Source: Chitinophagales bacterium
GTDB taxonomy: Bacteria > Bacteroidota > Bacteroidia > Chitinophagales > UBA2359
NCBI GenBank assembly: GCA_020636475.1
Contig: JACJXU010000002.1
Location: forward strand, 149,501-213,500
DNA length: 64,000 nt
Direction: 5' to 3'
The position numbers were made by a program, and so were the translations under genes. This document shows, in pieces, positions 25,094-33,282 of the stretch. Numbering within the stretch: the first letter of the stretch is position 1; the number at the start of each line of letters is the position of its first letter. The notes beneath the pieces are model-generated. The model was not told the DNA's origin. It made no database searches and saw only the letters and a list, made by a program, of their open reading frames with translations.

Positions 25094-27028
25094 TTGACAC
25101 CAAAACAACAAATTCACCGTATAATCTTGTCCGCGAGCTTGTTGCTCTTCTGCATCTTGTCGGTTTGGCAATGTACGCCAAGCAGTTCGGAAAAAGCGCG
25201 CAAAAACCAATCTCCTTATCTCAATCACGCCGAAAATGTAGCCTACATAGGCTCAGAACAATGTGCCGCCTGTCATCCAAAGCATTACGAAACCTTTATG
25301 CAAACAGGTATGGGGCAATCGTTTTATTTTGCTACGCCCCAAAAAAGCAAAGCCCGTTTTGGAGAACATGCCTTGGTGTACGATACCTTGAACAATATGT
25401 ACTACAAACCCTATTTCAAAGGCGATTCGATGTACATCAAAGAGTTTCGTTTGGCGGGAAAAGATACAGTGCATCAATTCGATTTGCCTATTCAATACAT
25501 TATTGGTTCGGGACAGCACACCAATTCGCATATTTATAGTGTAAATGGTTATTTGTACCAAGCTCCCGTCACTTTTTATACCCAAGAAGGCATTTGGGAC
25601 GTAGCTCCCGGCTTCACTGCTGCTGCCAGTGCGCGCTTCGACCGTATTATTGGCAGCGAATGTATGAATTGCCACAACAGCCATCCTATGCTTAGGGCGG
25701 GCAGCGAAAATAAGTTTCACCAAGTACCGCTGGGCATTGGTTGCGAGCGTTGTCATGGTCCGGGCGCATTGCATCAAAAAGAAAAATTGGCAGGAAATAT
25801 TATCAATACCAGCCAATACATTGATTATACCATTGTAAATCCGCGAAAATTACCACGCCACTTGCAAATGAATGTCTGTCAGCGATGTCATGCACAAGGT
25901 GTGAGTGTGTTGCAAGCGGAAAAAGACTTTTTAGATTTTAAGCCCGGTATGCCTTTGGAAGATGTTATGGACATTTATTTGCCGCAGTACAGCGGCGCGC
26001 AAACGCAATTTATTATGGCATCGCACGCCGAGCGTTTAGCCAAAAGTGCTTGTTATAAAAATTCCGAAATGACCTGTATTACTTGTCATAATCCACATGT
26101 AAGTGTAAAACAAACCTCTGCCGAACACTTTAACACAAAATGTACCCAATGTCACGCCAGTAATACGGAAAATTTTTGCACCGCCTCCGAAAGCGAACGC
26201 CAGCAACAAAACAACAACTGTTTTGCTTGTCATATGCCTATGTCCACTGCTATTGATATTCCGCATGTAAAAATTCACGACCATTTTATTCGCCAACCTA
26301 TTACAGTAGCACAACGCCAAGAAGTGGAGCAGTTTATAGGTTTGCAGTGCGTAAATAATGCCAATCCTTCCGATTTGTCGAAAGCAAAAGCGTATTTGGA
26401 TTTTTACGAAAAATTTAATCCCTCCCAAAAAGAATTAGTGGATACAGCTATTATATATATCCAAAAACTAAGTATTTCGGAACAAACTCCTTTGTGGGTA
26501 CATGCGTATTATTTGCAAAACAAATGGGATAGGGTAGTAGAAAAAAGCAAGCATCTGCTGCCGGAAAAAACGCAAGATGCGTGGACGGCTTATCGTATTG
26601 GGCAGGCATATTACAACACCAATAATGCGACTACGGCTTTGGTTTGGTTTGAGCGAGCAATAGAAATTTTGCCCTTGCAATTGGATTTTCTCACTAAAAA
26701 AGGAGCAACTTTGGCAAAGCTAAACAAATGGAATGAGGCGAAAATTGTTTTTGAGGAAGTGCTAAAAGAAAACCCACAACATGTAGCAGCACTGAGCAAT
26801 TTAGGTTTTGTGCTACTGAATTTGGGTGATATTGACGAAGCGCGTACTTATTACGAAAAGGCATTACAAATTCGTCCCGACTATACTATGGCACAACTCA
26901 ACTTGGCGGCTTGGTATATTTTGCAACGCCAAAACGAGAAAGCACTACCGCACCTCAAAAATGTATTGGAAAAAGACCCCAACAATCTTCAGGCAAAAAT
27001 GATGCTCCGGCAACTGCAAGGTATTTAG
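25094..27028 (+). CDS. Multiheme c-type cytochrome with C-terminal TPR repeats
   Basis: 644 residues, starting at TTG 25094; no ATG is available and the promoter at 25038-25068 fits. The N-terminus is an export signal with a possible lipid-modified Cys27. Seven CxxCH heme sites follow: CAACH, CMNCH, CERCH, CQRCH, CITCH, CTQCH and CFACH. The arrangement is of the cytochrome c554/doubled-CxxCH type, and CFACHMP resembles a Met-containing heme site. From about residue 410 to the end there are TPR helices (AWTAYRIGQAYYNTNNATTALVWFERAIEI, then two more clear repeats). It should carry electrons in the periplasm and dock a partner by the TPRs. Confidence 0.88.
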   Translation: MTPKQQIHRIILSASLLLFCILSVWQCTPSSSEKARKNQSPYLNHAENVAYIGSEQCAACHPKHYETFMQTGMGQSFYFATPQKSKARFGEHALVYDTLNNMYYKPYFKGDSMYIKEFRLAGKDTVHQFDLPIQYIIGSGQHTNSHIYSVNGYLYQAPVTFYTQEGIWDVAPGFTAAASARFDRIIGSECMNCHNSHPMLRAGSENKFHQVPLGIGCERCHGPGALHQKEKLAGNIINTSQYIDYTIVNPRKLPRHLQMNVCQRCHAQGVSVLQAEKDFLDFKPGMPLEDVMDIYLPQYSGAQTQFIMASHAERLAKSACYKNSEMTCITCHNPHVSVKQTSAEHFNTKCTQCHASNTENFCTASESERQQQNNNCFACHMPMSTAIDIPHVKIHDHFIRQPITVAQRQEVEQFIGLQCVNNANPSDLSKAKAYLDFYEKFNPSQKELVDTAIIYIQKLSISEQTPLWVHAYYLQNKWDRVVEKSKHLLPEKTQDAWTAYRIGQAYYNTNNATTALVWFERAIEILPLQLDFLTKKGATLAKLNKWNEAKIVFEEVLKENPQHVAALSNLGFVLLNLGDIDEARTYYEKALQIRPDYTMAQLNLAAWYILQRQNEKALPHLKNVLEKDPNNLQAKMMLRQLQGI

Positions 27029-27564
27029 TCGCTTTTGCGATGCGCCACATTTGGCATATTTGCCATAAATGCTGTGTTAGGGGAGTTTATATTGTAAACG
27101 CTCAAGGTGTCGGGACATTTTTCCAGAATTTGGGCAATGCTAAACTGCAACTGCGGGTGCATTAATTCCGGTGCAATTTCGGCGAGAGGCACCAAGGCAA
27201 AACGGCGCACGTGCAAAAAAGGATGCGGCACGCTAAGGCGTTGTGTTTGGATAATTTCTTGGTTGAACAACAAAATATCAATGTCAATACTGCGGTTTCC
27301 CCACTTCTCAAATCGCTGTCGCCCCAGCGAGTGTTCTATTTGCAAAATTTGCGAAAGCACTTCGTAAGCCGAGAGTTTGGTTTTTACCTTTAGTGCCTGA
27401 TTCAAAAAAGGCAATTCGGCGGCATTGCCCCAAGCCTGTGTTTCGTAAATACCCGATTTTTGCGTGATATTGCCTATTTTTTCAAAAATAAACGAAGTAG
27501 CTTTTTGAAGCATTTCTATTCTATCACCCAAATTACTACCCAATAACAAATAACACACGTTCAT
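27025..27564 (-). CDS. folK: 2-amino-4-hydroxy-6-hydroxymethyldihydropteridine diphosphokinase
   Basis: 179 residues. The product transfers pyrophosphate from ATP to the pterin precursor of folate. The HPPK signatures are LLGSNLGDRIEMLQKA at the N-terminus, YETQAWG, LLQIEHSLGRQR-like residues, RSIDIDILLF and VPHPFLHVRRFALVPLAEIAPELMHP. The length is typical for monofunctional FolK. Its stop overlaps the end of the convergent cytochrome gene by 4 bases. crcB is 100 bases upstream on the same strand. Confidence 0.94.
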   Translation of the reverse strand: MNVCYLLLGSNLGDRIEMLQKATSFIFEKIGNITQKSGIYETQAWGNAAELPFLNQALKVKTKLSAYEVLSQILQIEHSLGRQRFEKWGNRSIDIDILLFNQEIIQTQRLSVPHPFLHVRRFALVPLAEIAPELMHPQLQFSIAQILEKCPDTLSVYNINSPNTAFMANMPNVAHRKSD

Positions 27565-27664
27565 ATTAGCGTAGGTTGTAGTTGAAGAAAATCGCTACAC
27601 AAAATCATCATAAATTAATTAACGATAAAGTGAGGTGTTTGTTTCAGTTGGGAGAATTTATTTT

Positions 27665-28039
27665 TCACTTAAACAGATAAAAACTCAGCCCACAAGCCAA
27701 CACACAAACAACGCAACTCGTCAATACATACGCAAAAGCCAAACCATACTGTTGATTTTCCAAAAGGGTGAAGGTTTCTAAACTAAAAGTAGAAAAGGTA
27801 CTAAAGCCACCACAAAAGCCCGCTGCCAAAAAAAACTGCCACCAAGGCGTATGTCCAAAGTTTTGGCTGGCAAAATAACCACTCACGCCGCCCAGAATAA
27901 AACTGCTAAGCAAGTTGGCGAGGAGCGTTTTTATAGGAAATGGGTGGAAATAATACCAACTTAGTTGAGAAATTGCCCAACGGCAAAGACTTCCTAAGCC
28001 GCCGCCCAAAAAAATGGCTAAGTAGTTTTCAAATGGCAT
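27665..28039 (-). CDS. crcB: Fluoride efflux channel CrcB (Fluc)
   Basis: 124 residues and four membrane helices. GGGLGSLCRWAISQ at the N-terminus and GFCGGFSTFSTFSLE in helix 3 are the Fluc signatures; the Phe-rich STFSTFS loop lines the fluoride path. It works as a dual-topology dimer that exports fluoride. A TAnnTTTG-type element (TACCTTTG, minus strand, 28063-28070) lies about 24 bases before the ATG. The leader is too short for a fluoride riboswitch. folK follows downstream. Confidence 0.94.
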   Translation of the reverse strand: MPFENYLAIFLGGGLGSLCRWAISQLSWYYFHPFPIKTLLANLLSSFILGGVSGYFASQNFGHTPWWQFFLAAGFCGGFSTFSTFSLETFTLLENQQYGLAFAYVLTSCVVCVLACGLSFYLFK

Positions 28040-28149
28040 TTTACAAAAAATAGTTTTCGCTGCAAAGGTAAAGAGCTTTGGGTAGAGTAAATAATTCAGA
28101 GTAAATAATTCTTAGACTACTATTTTGAGCATAGTGCACAGGCGCGTAT

Positions 28150-28195
28150 ATGTAATATAAGTTACATTATGGTTCAGCATTTCACAGTTACTTTG
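28150..28195 (+). promoter_or_regulatory. Crp/Fnr-type inverted repeat and -7 element before the rhodanese gene
   Basis: ATGTAA-N6-TTACAT (28150-28167) is a perfect inverted repeat with the geometry of Crp/Fnr-family sites. TTACTTTG (28188-28195) is one base off TAnnTTTG. If transcription starts near 28202, the repeat is centred near -43, the usual class II activator position. No start-site data are available. Confidence 0.35.
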
Positions 28196-28222
28196 TACTT
28201 TATTTTCAGTAAAATTTAAAAT

Positions 28223-28561
28223 ATGTTTAAAATGTTTGGCAATTTATTTAGCAAACCATACACCGACTTAGGTGCAGTTGAGTTTAAAAAAATGTTGGAA
28301 GGTACTCCCAATGTTGTTTTGTTGGATGTGCGTACTGCCGCCGAAGTGGCACAAGGAGCCATTAAAGGCAACCGAAATATTGATATTATGAGCGGTAACT
28401 TTAATAACAAAATTGATGGGTTGGACAAAGATAAAATTTACTTGATATATTGTCGTAGTGGTGCGCGCTCGGCAAATGCTTGTAGAGTAATGGCATCTAA
28501 AGGTTTTAAAAATTTGTATAATCTTTCCGGAGGTTATATGGCTTATCCAAAAGGAAAGTAG
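28223..28561 (+). CDS. Single-domain rhodanese-like sulfurtransferase
   Basis: 112 residues, one rhodanese domain: GTPNVVLLDVRTAAEVAQGAIKGNRNIDI at the start, then IYLIYCRSGARSANACRVM, with active-site Cys in the loop CRSGAR, and LYNLSGGYMAY at the end. The protein should pass sulfane sulfur (persulfide) between donors and acceptors in the cytoplasm; no signal peptide is seen. It stands alone, with a Crp/Fnr-type inverted repeat upstream (28150-28167) and a strong terminator downstream (28591-28628), so it is a monocistronic, probably regulated unit. Confidence 0.92.
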   Translation: MFKMFGNLFSKPYTDLGAVEFKKMLEGTPNVVLLDVRTAAEVAQGAIKGNRNIDIMSGNFNNKIDGLDKDKIYLIYCRSGARSANACRVMASKGFKNLYNLSGGYMAYPKGK

Positions 28562-28590
28562 TTTTAACGTTTATAGGTAATATGTAACGC

Positions 28591-28628
28591 AATGGCGCAG
28601 AAGCATTTTGTTTTTGCGCCATTTTTTT
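28591..28628 (+). terminator. Rho-independent terminator after the rhodanese gene
   Basis: AATGGCGCA (28591-28599) pairs with TGCGCCATT (28615-28623), loop about 15 bases, followed by a T run. The stem is perfect and GC-rich at its core. Confidence 0.85.
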
Positions 28629-28737
28629 TGATGAATACTTGTGGTATAAATTACTTATTGTATGGCTAAAATTATTTAAAATAATGATTTCTAAGAGTAA
28701 AAAGTGATGTAATATTGTTTTTTATACCAAATGTATT

Positions 28738-28745
28738 TAATTTTG
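28738..28745 (+). promoter_or_regulatory. -7 element of the AraC-type regulator gene
   Basis: TAATTTTG matches TAnnTTTG. A TTG sits 20 bases upstream, an acceptable -33 half. The leader to the ATG at 28774 is about 20 bases. Confidence 0.4.
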
Positions 28746-28773
28746 CACTCGAATAAATAATTAATTTATAAAA

Positions 28774-29631
28774 ATGAAAAACATAAAAAGTACCAATGGT
28801 GTAGCGGTGGAAAAATCATTCGAAATGTATCGAATGGAAGATTTTTATCCCGAAAATCAATCTTTAGCCCAATCCAACCGACACGATTTTTACATGATTT
28901 TTTATCCTACCGAAGGGAGCGGAAGTCATTTAATAGATTTTAAAAGCTATAAAATAGAACCTCACAAAGTGTTTTTGCTGTATCCGGGACAAGTGCATAC
29001 TTGGGAAGAATATCAAGATTTAAAAGGTTTTTTGATATTTTTTACGACCGAGTTTTTTACATTTCGCTACAACAACAACAACTTGTTCGAGTTTCCTTAT
29101 TTTAGTGCTGCTCGCCGCGAGCCTTTTTTGTATGTATCGCACAATGTGCAAGAACGCTTGTTGCGTTTTCTCAATACAATGTTAGCCGAATACCAATCGG
29201 ATTTGATTGATAAAGACAAAGTGCTTCGCTCGTATGTGAACATTTTGTTGATAGAGTTCAAACGCCTGTATGCTCACGGGCAGCAGGTAAATTACGACAA
29301 ACACGGACTTACCGTAGTGCGCCATTTTGAACAGTTGATTTCCGAGAATTTTAAAGAAAAACATCAGGTAAAAGATTATGCCGAAATGTTGTTTGTTACG
29401 CCCAACTATCTCAATGCTATTTGCAACAAAATAACCAACAAATCGGCGGGAGAATTGGTGCGTACGCGCATAATGCTCGAAGCGAAACGCATGCTTTTGC
29501 ACGATGACAAAACGGTTACGGAAATAGCGTACGAATTGAGTTTTAAGGATAATTCGTATTTCTGTCGGTTTTTTAGAAAATACGAAGGGCTTTCGCCGGA
29601 AACTTTCCGCAAGGAAAATATGATGAATTAG
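28774..29631 (+). CDS. AraC-family transcriptional regulator
   Basis: 285 residues. The N-terminal ~150 residues form a cupin-like sensing domain (HDFYMIFYPTEGSG, ISKLY-like VFLLYPGQVHTWEE, LKGFLIFFTTEFF). The C-terminal ~100 residues carry two helix-turn-helix units: VKDYAEMLFVTPNYLNAICNKITNKSAGELVRTRIMLEAKRMLL and VTEIAYELSFKDNSYFCRFFRKYEGLSPETFRKE. It should activate transcription in response to a small ligand. No metabolic operon adjoins it; its stop is one base from the stop of the convergent YigZ gene. The target and ligand are unknown. Confidence 0.92.
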   Translation: MKNIKSTNGVAVEKSFEMYRMEDFYPENQSLAQSNRHDFYMIFYPTEGSGSHLIDFKSYKIEPHKVFLLYPGQVHTWEEYQDLKGFLIFFTTEFFTFRYNNNNLFEFPYFSAARREPFLYVSHNVQERLLRFLNTMLAEYQSDLIDKDKVLRSYVNILLIEFKRLYAHGQQVNYDKHGLTVVRHFEQLISENFKEKHQVKDYAEMLFVTPNYLNAICNKITNKSAGELVRTRIMLEAKRMLLHDDKTVTEIAYELSFKDNSYFCRFFRKYEGLSPETFRKENMMN

Positions 29632-29632
29632 T

Positions 29633-30238
29633 TTAGGAAGTAGTTGTTGCTTCTACATCGTAGAGAGGGCTTAGTAATTGTTCGAGGCTTTCGTATTGCG
29701 CTACGGGCAGTTCAAATGCTACGAGCCAAGCGTCTTTTTCATAGTTTTGCGATTTTATCTGCCCCTCTACTTGTTTTATCAGGCGCATTACTTCGCTGAT
29801 GCGATGATTGCCAAAACGCAGTGTGGAGTGTATCATCAAAGGCACTTCGATAATGTTGCATTGCTCCAATGCTAATGCTGCTGCTGTTTTGTAGGCGTGT
29901 ATCAAGCCCGAAGTGCCTAATTTTACACCGCCAAAATAACGCACCACCGTTACCAATGTGTTGGTGAGTTGCAGTGAGTCTATTTGTCCTAAAATGGGTC
30001 GTCCGGCAGTTCCCGAAGGTTCGCCGTCATCATTGGCGCGGTACAGGCTTCCGTCAGCCTCCATGCGGTAAGCGTAGCACCAGTGGCGGGCTTTCAAATG
30101 CTCACTTTTTATATTTTCCAAAGCTGCTTTCACCGCATCTTCTGTACTTACGGGCTGCGCATACGCTACAAATTTGCTCCCTTTTTCTTTGTATTCGCCT
30201 GTGCCTTGTTGCGAAATGGTGTGATAGTGTGTTTGCAA
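29633..30238 (-). CDS. YigZ/IMPACT family protein
   Basis: About 201 residues from a TTG at 30238. The frame extends to an ATG at 30352, but that extension lies inside a dispersed repeat and has no family match, so I reject it. A TATTTTTG promoter element lies on the minus strand just upstream of the TTG. The signatures of the family are GEYKEKGSKFVAYAQPV, ARHWCYAYRM, NDDGEPSGTAGRPIL and TVVRYFGGVKLGTSGLIHAY, with a small C-terminal domain. YigZ relatives of the eukaryotic IMPACT protein bind ribosome or translation factors in some species, but the bacterial role is unsettled. Confidence 0.88.
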   Translation of the reverse strand: MQTHYHTISQQGTGEYKEKGSKFVAYAQPVSTEDAVKAALENIKSEHLKARHWCYAYRMEADGSLYRANDDGEPSGTAGRPILGQIDSLQLTNTLVTVVRYFGGVKLGTSGLIHAYKTAAALALEQCNIIEVPLMIHSTLRFGNHRISEVMRLIKQVEGQIKSQNYEKDAWLVAFELPVAQYESLEQLLSPLYDVEATTTS

Positions 30239-30282
30239 AATTTGGGTTTTTGTTAAGTGTTCAAAAATAAAGTATAAATTAT

Positions 30283-30400
30283 TGCTATCCTCTTTGCGTG
30301 AACTTAGCGTTTGTACTATCACGCCAAGACGCAAAGGCGCGGAGATTATCAATTATAAGAACTATAACAAAAGCAATCCGGTATAAATCATTGCTGTTAT
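30283..30400 (-). repeat. Dispersed repeat (rRNA-unrelated, hairpin-bearing) copy
   Basis: On the minus strand this reads like the tandem units at 44563-44767: a GCGCCTTTGCGTCTTGGCG palindromic stretch, an ACGCAAAG block, then AGCAATAATTTATAC. A second, more divergent trace is at 30367-30390. A short related trace lies at 19625-19655. The false ATG extension of the YigZ gene comes from this repeat. Confidence 0.6.
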
Positions 30401-30509
30401 TTTTTAGCAAAATTATCAAAATCAATACTTGGTTTTTTTTGGGAAGTACTTATTTTGGGGGAAAATACGAAAATAGTAGCGCAAAATAAAAAACACTCCT
30501 CCAATCCCG

Positions 30510-31376
30510 CTACTGCCACGTAATCGCCACAATAGCCAAAACCGCCAGCAATGCGCCCAAACGATTTTGTGGCGTAAGTTTTTCACCAAAGAAAAGATAA
30601 CCCCCCAAAGTAGCAATCAAAATAATAAGAATATTATTCAGCGGAAAAATGACTGAACTGCCCCAATTAGTGTGTTTTAGGGCTTTTAATAAGAAGAAAA
30701 TAGAAAAATAATTGGGAATACCCAAAACAATGCCTGCCACGATTTCGCGCATTCCTACACTTGCTTTCCGGCGAATAAGATTGCCCGAGAGGAGTATTAG
30801 TCCCAAAACTCCTGCAAAGCCAAAGCTAAATACCAAAAACTTGCTAAAATCACTGTCTTGTAAATAAAAACGGCGGCAGTAATCCACCAAAATTTCGATA
30901 AAACCACTTAGTACCAACACCACAAAAGGCAGTTTTAAATGATGCGTGAGATTGCTCCATTCTTCTTTGCTCTTGATAGACACCAAAAACACCGAACAAA
31001 GTGCCAAAGAAATACCGAGTATTTTGTACAGGGTAATCGGCTCTTTGTAGGCAACAAAAGCAACCATTACCGGAATTATCATCGACAATTTGCTCGCCAC
31101 AGACGATGCACCTACGCCTACTTCTTGGGTAGTTTTGGCAATAAGATAAAAGCCTACTACAAACAAAGTTCCCAGCAACAGCGAAAACGGCAACCATTGC
31201 GGCGCGGCATCGAAAAGTTGCTGCCCATCGGCAAACAAAAAGAAAATGCCACAAGCCGCCGCCACAAAATAATTGATGACAATAGCCGGAAAACGCTGCA
31301 CATTGTTTTTGCCCATCAGCGTAAAAATCCAGTACAAACTACAAGCACAAAGCGTTGATAATAAGATATATACCAT
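30510..31376 (-). CDS. EamA/DMT superfamily transporter
   Basis: 288 residues, about ten membrane helices in two similar halves of the EamA (drug/metabolite transporter) fold. One half has VVGFYLIAKTTQEVGVGASSVASKLSMIIPVMVAFVAYKEPITLYKILGISLALCSVFLV, the usual helix 3-4-5 block, and the other ends FFGEKLTPQNRLGALLAVLAIVAI. Such proteins export or import metabolites. It lies 15 bases downstream of ribD on the same strand, so it may be co-transcribed and could move a riboflavin-pathway compound, but this is only contextual. Confidence 0.88.
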   Translation of the reverse strand: MVYILLSTLCACSLYWIFTLMGKNNVQRFPAIVINYFVAAACGIFFLFADGQQLFDAAPQWLPFSLLLGTLFVVGFYLIAKTTQEVGVGASSVASKLSMIIPVMVAFVAYKEPITLYKILGISLALCSVFLVSIKSKEEWSNLTHHLKLPFVVLVLSGFIEILVDYCRRFYLQDSDFSKFLVFSFGFAGVLGLILLSGNLIRRKASVGMREIVAGIVLGIPNYFSIFFLLKALKHTNWGSSVIFPLNNILIILIATLGGYLFFGEKLTPQNRLGALLAVLAIVAITWQ

Positions 31377-31391
31377 AAAGCAATAAGATGC

Positions 31392-32435
31392 CTACTTTAA
31401 AGAATCGTTGTAAAAATATTCAATGCGATTATCGAGGAGGCGATTTGTTTTTTGCGCCCGCAGCGATAATTTGGGTGCAAAAATACCTTTTTCCCAGTAA
31501 GTATTTTCGGCAATTATTATGCGCGCTTCGTTCCATGAATTGGCATTTATAAAAGCTTGCAATGTTTTTGCGCCGCCTTCTATCAGCACCGATTGAATAT
31601 TTTTTTGTTGCAGTATTGCCAAAATATTTTGTGGCGAAAAATCTTCGGTATAAACCTGTTCGGCATGCGGATAAGCGCGTGTGTGTGGCGGACATACGAC
31701 TAAGGTGTGTGTGTCGGCGGCGAATACGGCGGCAGTTTCTGCTAAGTTGCCGTGTGTATCAATAAGCACTTTTGTAGGTTGGTTGCCGTACCAATAGCGG
31801 TTGGTAAGTTGCGGATTATCTGCCAAAACAGTATTTCCACCCACCAAAATCGCCTGTTCTTCACTGCGCCAGCGATGTACCAATCGTCTGCTCAAAGCAT
31901 TGCTTATCCAATATGCTTGAGGTGTTTCGGGTGCAAAAAATCCGTTGGCTGTCTGCGCCCACTTTAGCACCACATAGGGCAGTTGGTTTTTTATGGCACA
32001 AAAAAAACGTTTGTTCAGGGTTTCACATTCTCTTTGTAGCACCCCAAATTTTACCTGAACGCCTCCTTGCAACAATTTTTTCAAACCTTTTCCGGCAACC
32101 AAAGGATAAGGGTCTAAAGTACCGATTATCACTTTGCCGATACCGCTTTGCACCAACATATCGGCGCAGGGTGCTGTGCGTCCGAAATGGGCGCAAGGCT
32201 CTAAGGTAACGTACATTTGTGCTTGTGGCAACAAAGCAATTGCATTGGGAGCTAAGTTGTTCATGGCAGCTACTTCGGCGTGTTCGGTGCCGGCTTTTTT
32301 GTGCCAGCCTTCGGCAAGTAGTTCGTTGTTGTGTACAATTACAGCCCCCACCATTGGATTCGGAAAAGTGTTGCCTGCTGCCCTTTGGGCAATATCAAGG
32401 CAACGCTGCATCCAAAAATTATCGTTGTTTTGCAT
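31392..32435 (-). CDS. ribD: Bifunctional riboflavin biosynthesis deaminase/reductase RibD
   Basis: About 347 residues from ATG 32435 (MQNNDNFWMQRCLDIAQ); an upstream in-frame ATG at 32498 adds an unlikely tail. The N-terminal deaminase has HAEVAAM and PCAHFGRTAPCADML, the zinc-ligand motifs. The C-terminal reductase half begins VVLKWAQTANGFF, continues LVHRWRSEEQAILVGGNTVLADNPQLTNRYW and ends in a Gly-Gly-Ala-Lys loop, SVLIEGGAKTLQ. The enzyme turns diaminohydroxyphosphoribosylaminopyrimidine into the ribitylamino-type intermediate. An EamA transporter gene follows after 15 bases. Confidence 0.94.
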   Translation of the reverse strand: MQNNDNFWMQRCLDIAQRAAGNTFPNPMVGAVIVHNNELLAEGWHKKAGTEHAEVAAMNNLAPNAIALLPQAQMYVTLEPCAHFGRTAPCADMLVQSGIGKVIIGTLDPYPLVAGKGLKKLLQGGVQVKFGVLQRECETLNKRFFCAIKNQLPYVVLKWAQTANGFFAPETPQAYWISNALSRRLVHRWRSEEQAILVGGNTVLADNPQLTNRYWYGNQPTKVLIDTHGNLAETAAVFAADTHTLVVCPPHTRAYPHAEQVYTEDFSPQNILAILQQKNIQSVLIEGGAKTLQAFINANSWNEARIIIAENTYWEKGIFAPKLSLRAQKTNRLLDNRIEYFYNDSLK

Positions 32436-32607
32436 ATCCACAATATTGTTTTGCGGGGTAAGATAATAGATTTTGGTATATTGAATGACTATTTTCAATT
32501 ACCTAATAGGGCTACTTTTCGATGAAATATTTACATGTACAACATAGTTCAAAACATGCTTTTCATTTTTTTAGCAAAATAATAAAATGTACATTTGTGA
32601 AAAAAGC

Positions 32608-33252
32608 ATGTCAGACGTATCAACTATTCGCCGATGGATAAAAATAGGCGAGGGAACGCAACTCGATTTTAAAAGCAGTATCAATTCTCCCGAAAAAATA
32701 GCCCGAAATATAGTCGCTTTTGCCAATAGTCGCGGTGGCGTGTTGGTAGTGGGCGTAGAAGATAAGGGTTTTGTGAGTGGTGTGGAAATAGAAGGAGAGA
32801 AGTATATTTTAGAAAAAACGGCAAAAGAATATTGTTCGCCGGCTATTCCATTGCGGTTTAGGGTGTATCCGTATATGGACAAGCAGGTATTGAGCGTACA
32901 CATAGCCGAGAGTATGTACAAGCCGCACAAGGTTGTTTCTCCCAAAAACGATACTGCCAAAATATATATCCGCTTGGGCGATAAATGTGTGGAGCCGCCT
33001 TCGTTTATACGCAATTTGTTTGAAAAAAATGAACTTAATCCCACTACTCGCACCACAGAATATTACCATAGTATGCAAAAAGTAATTACTTTTTTGCGAC
33101 AGCATGGGCAAATAAATGTTGCAGAATGTATTGAATTGCTCTATGTAAGTGAGCGCAATGCAGAACGCTTACTGGTAGATTTTAGTTTAGAAGGAAAAAT
33201 AAAACCGCGCGGGCAGGACTTGGTGCAAGGATTTGTGCTTTGTGGAAGCTAA
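32608..33252 (+). CDS. Schlafen/AlbA_2-domain putative DNA- or RNA-binding protein
   Basis: About 214 residues from ATG 32608 (MSDVSTIRRWIKIGEG); an ATG at 32587 is in frame but overlaps a TACATTTG promoter element at 32590-32597 (TTTT 19 bases upstream), so the later start is likely and the mRNA nearly leaderless. The AlbA_2 (Schlafen-like) core is GEGTQLDFKSSINSPEKIARNIVAFANSRGGVLVVGVEDKG. The C-terminus, VITFLRQHGQINVAECIELLYVSERNAERLLVDFSLEG, is a winged-helix type domain. Schlafen-like proteins occur in defence and regulation. It lies 30 bases upstream of rlmB. Confidence 0.8.
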   Translation: MSDVSTIRRWIKIGEGTQLDFKSSINSPEKIARNIVAFANSRGGVLVVGVEDKGFVSGVEIEGEKYILEKTAKEYCSPAIPLRFRVYPYMDKQVLSVHIAESMYKPHKVVSPKNDTAKIYIRLGDKCVEPPSFIRNLFEKNELNPTTRTTEYYHSMQKVITFLRQHGQINVAECIELLYVSERNAERLLVDFSLEGKIKPRGQDLVQGFVLCGS

Positions 33253-33282
33253 GGCAACAAATATTGGCGTACTTTTGCAGCT

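Noticed and set aside
28040..28130. Fluoride riboswitch before crcB
   Set aside because: The leader from the predicted start is about 25 bases, too short for the aptamer.
29633..30352. ATG at 30352 as the YigZ start
   Set aside because: The extension falls in a dispersed repeat; the TTG at 30238 gives normal length and follows a -7 element.
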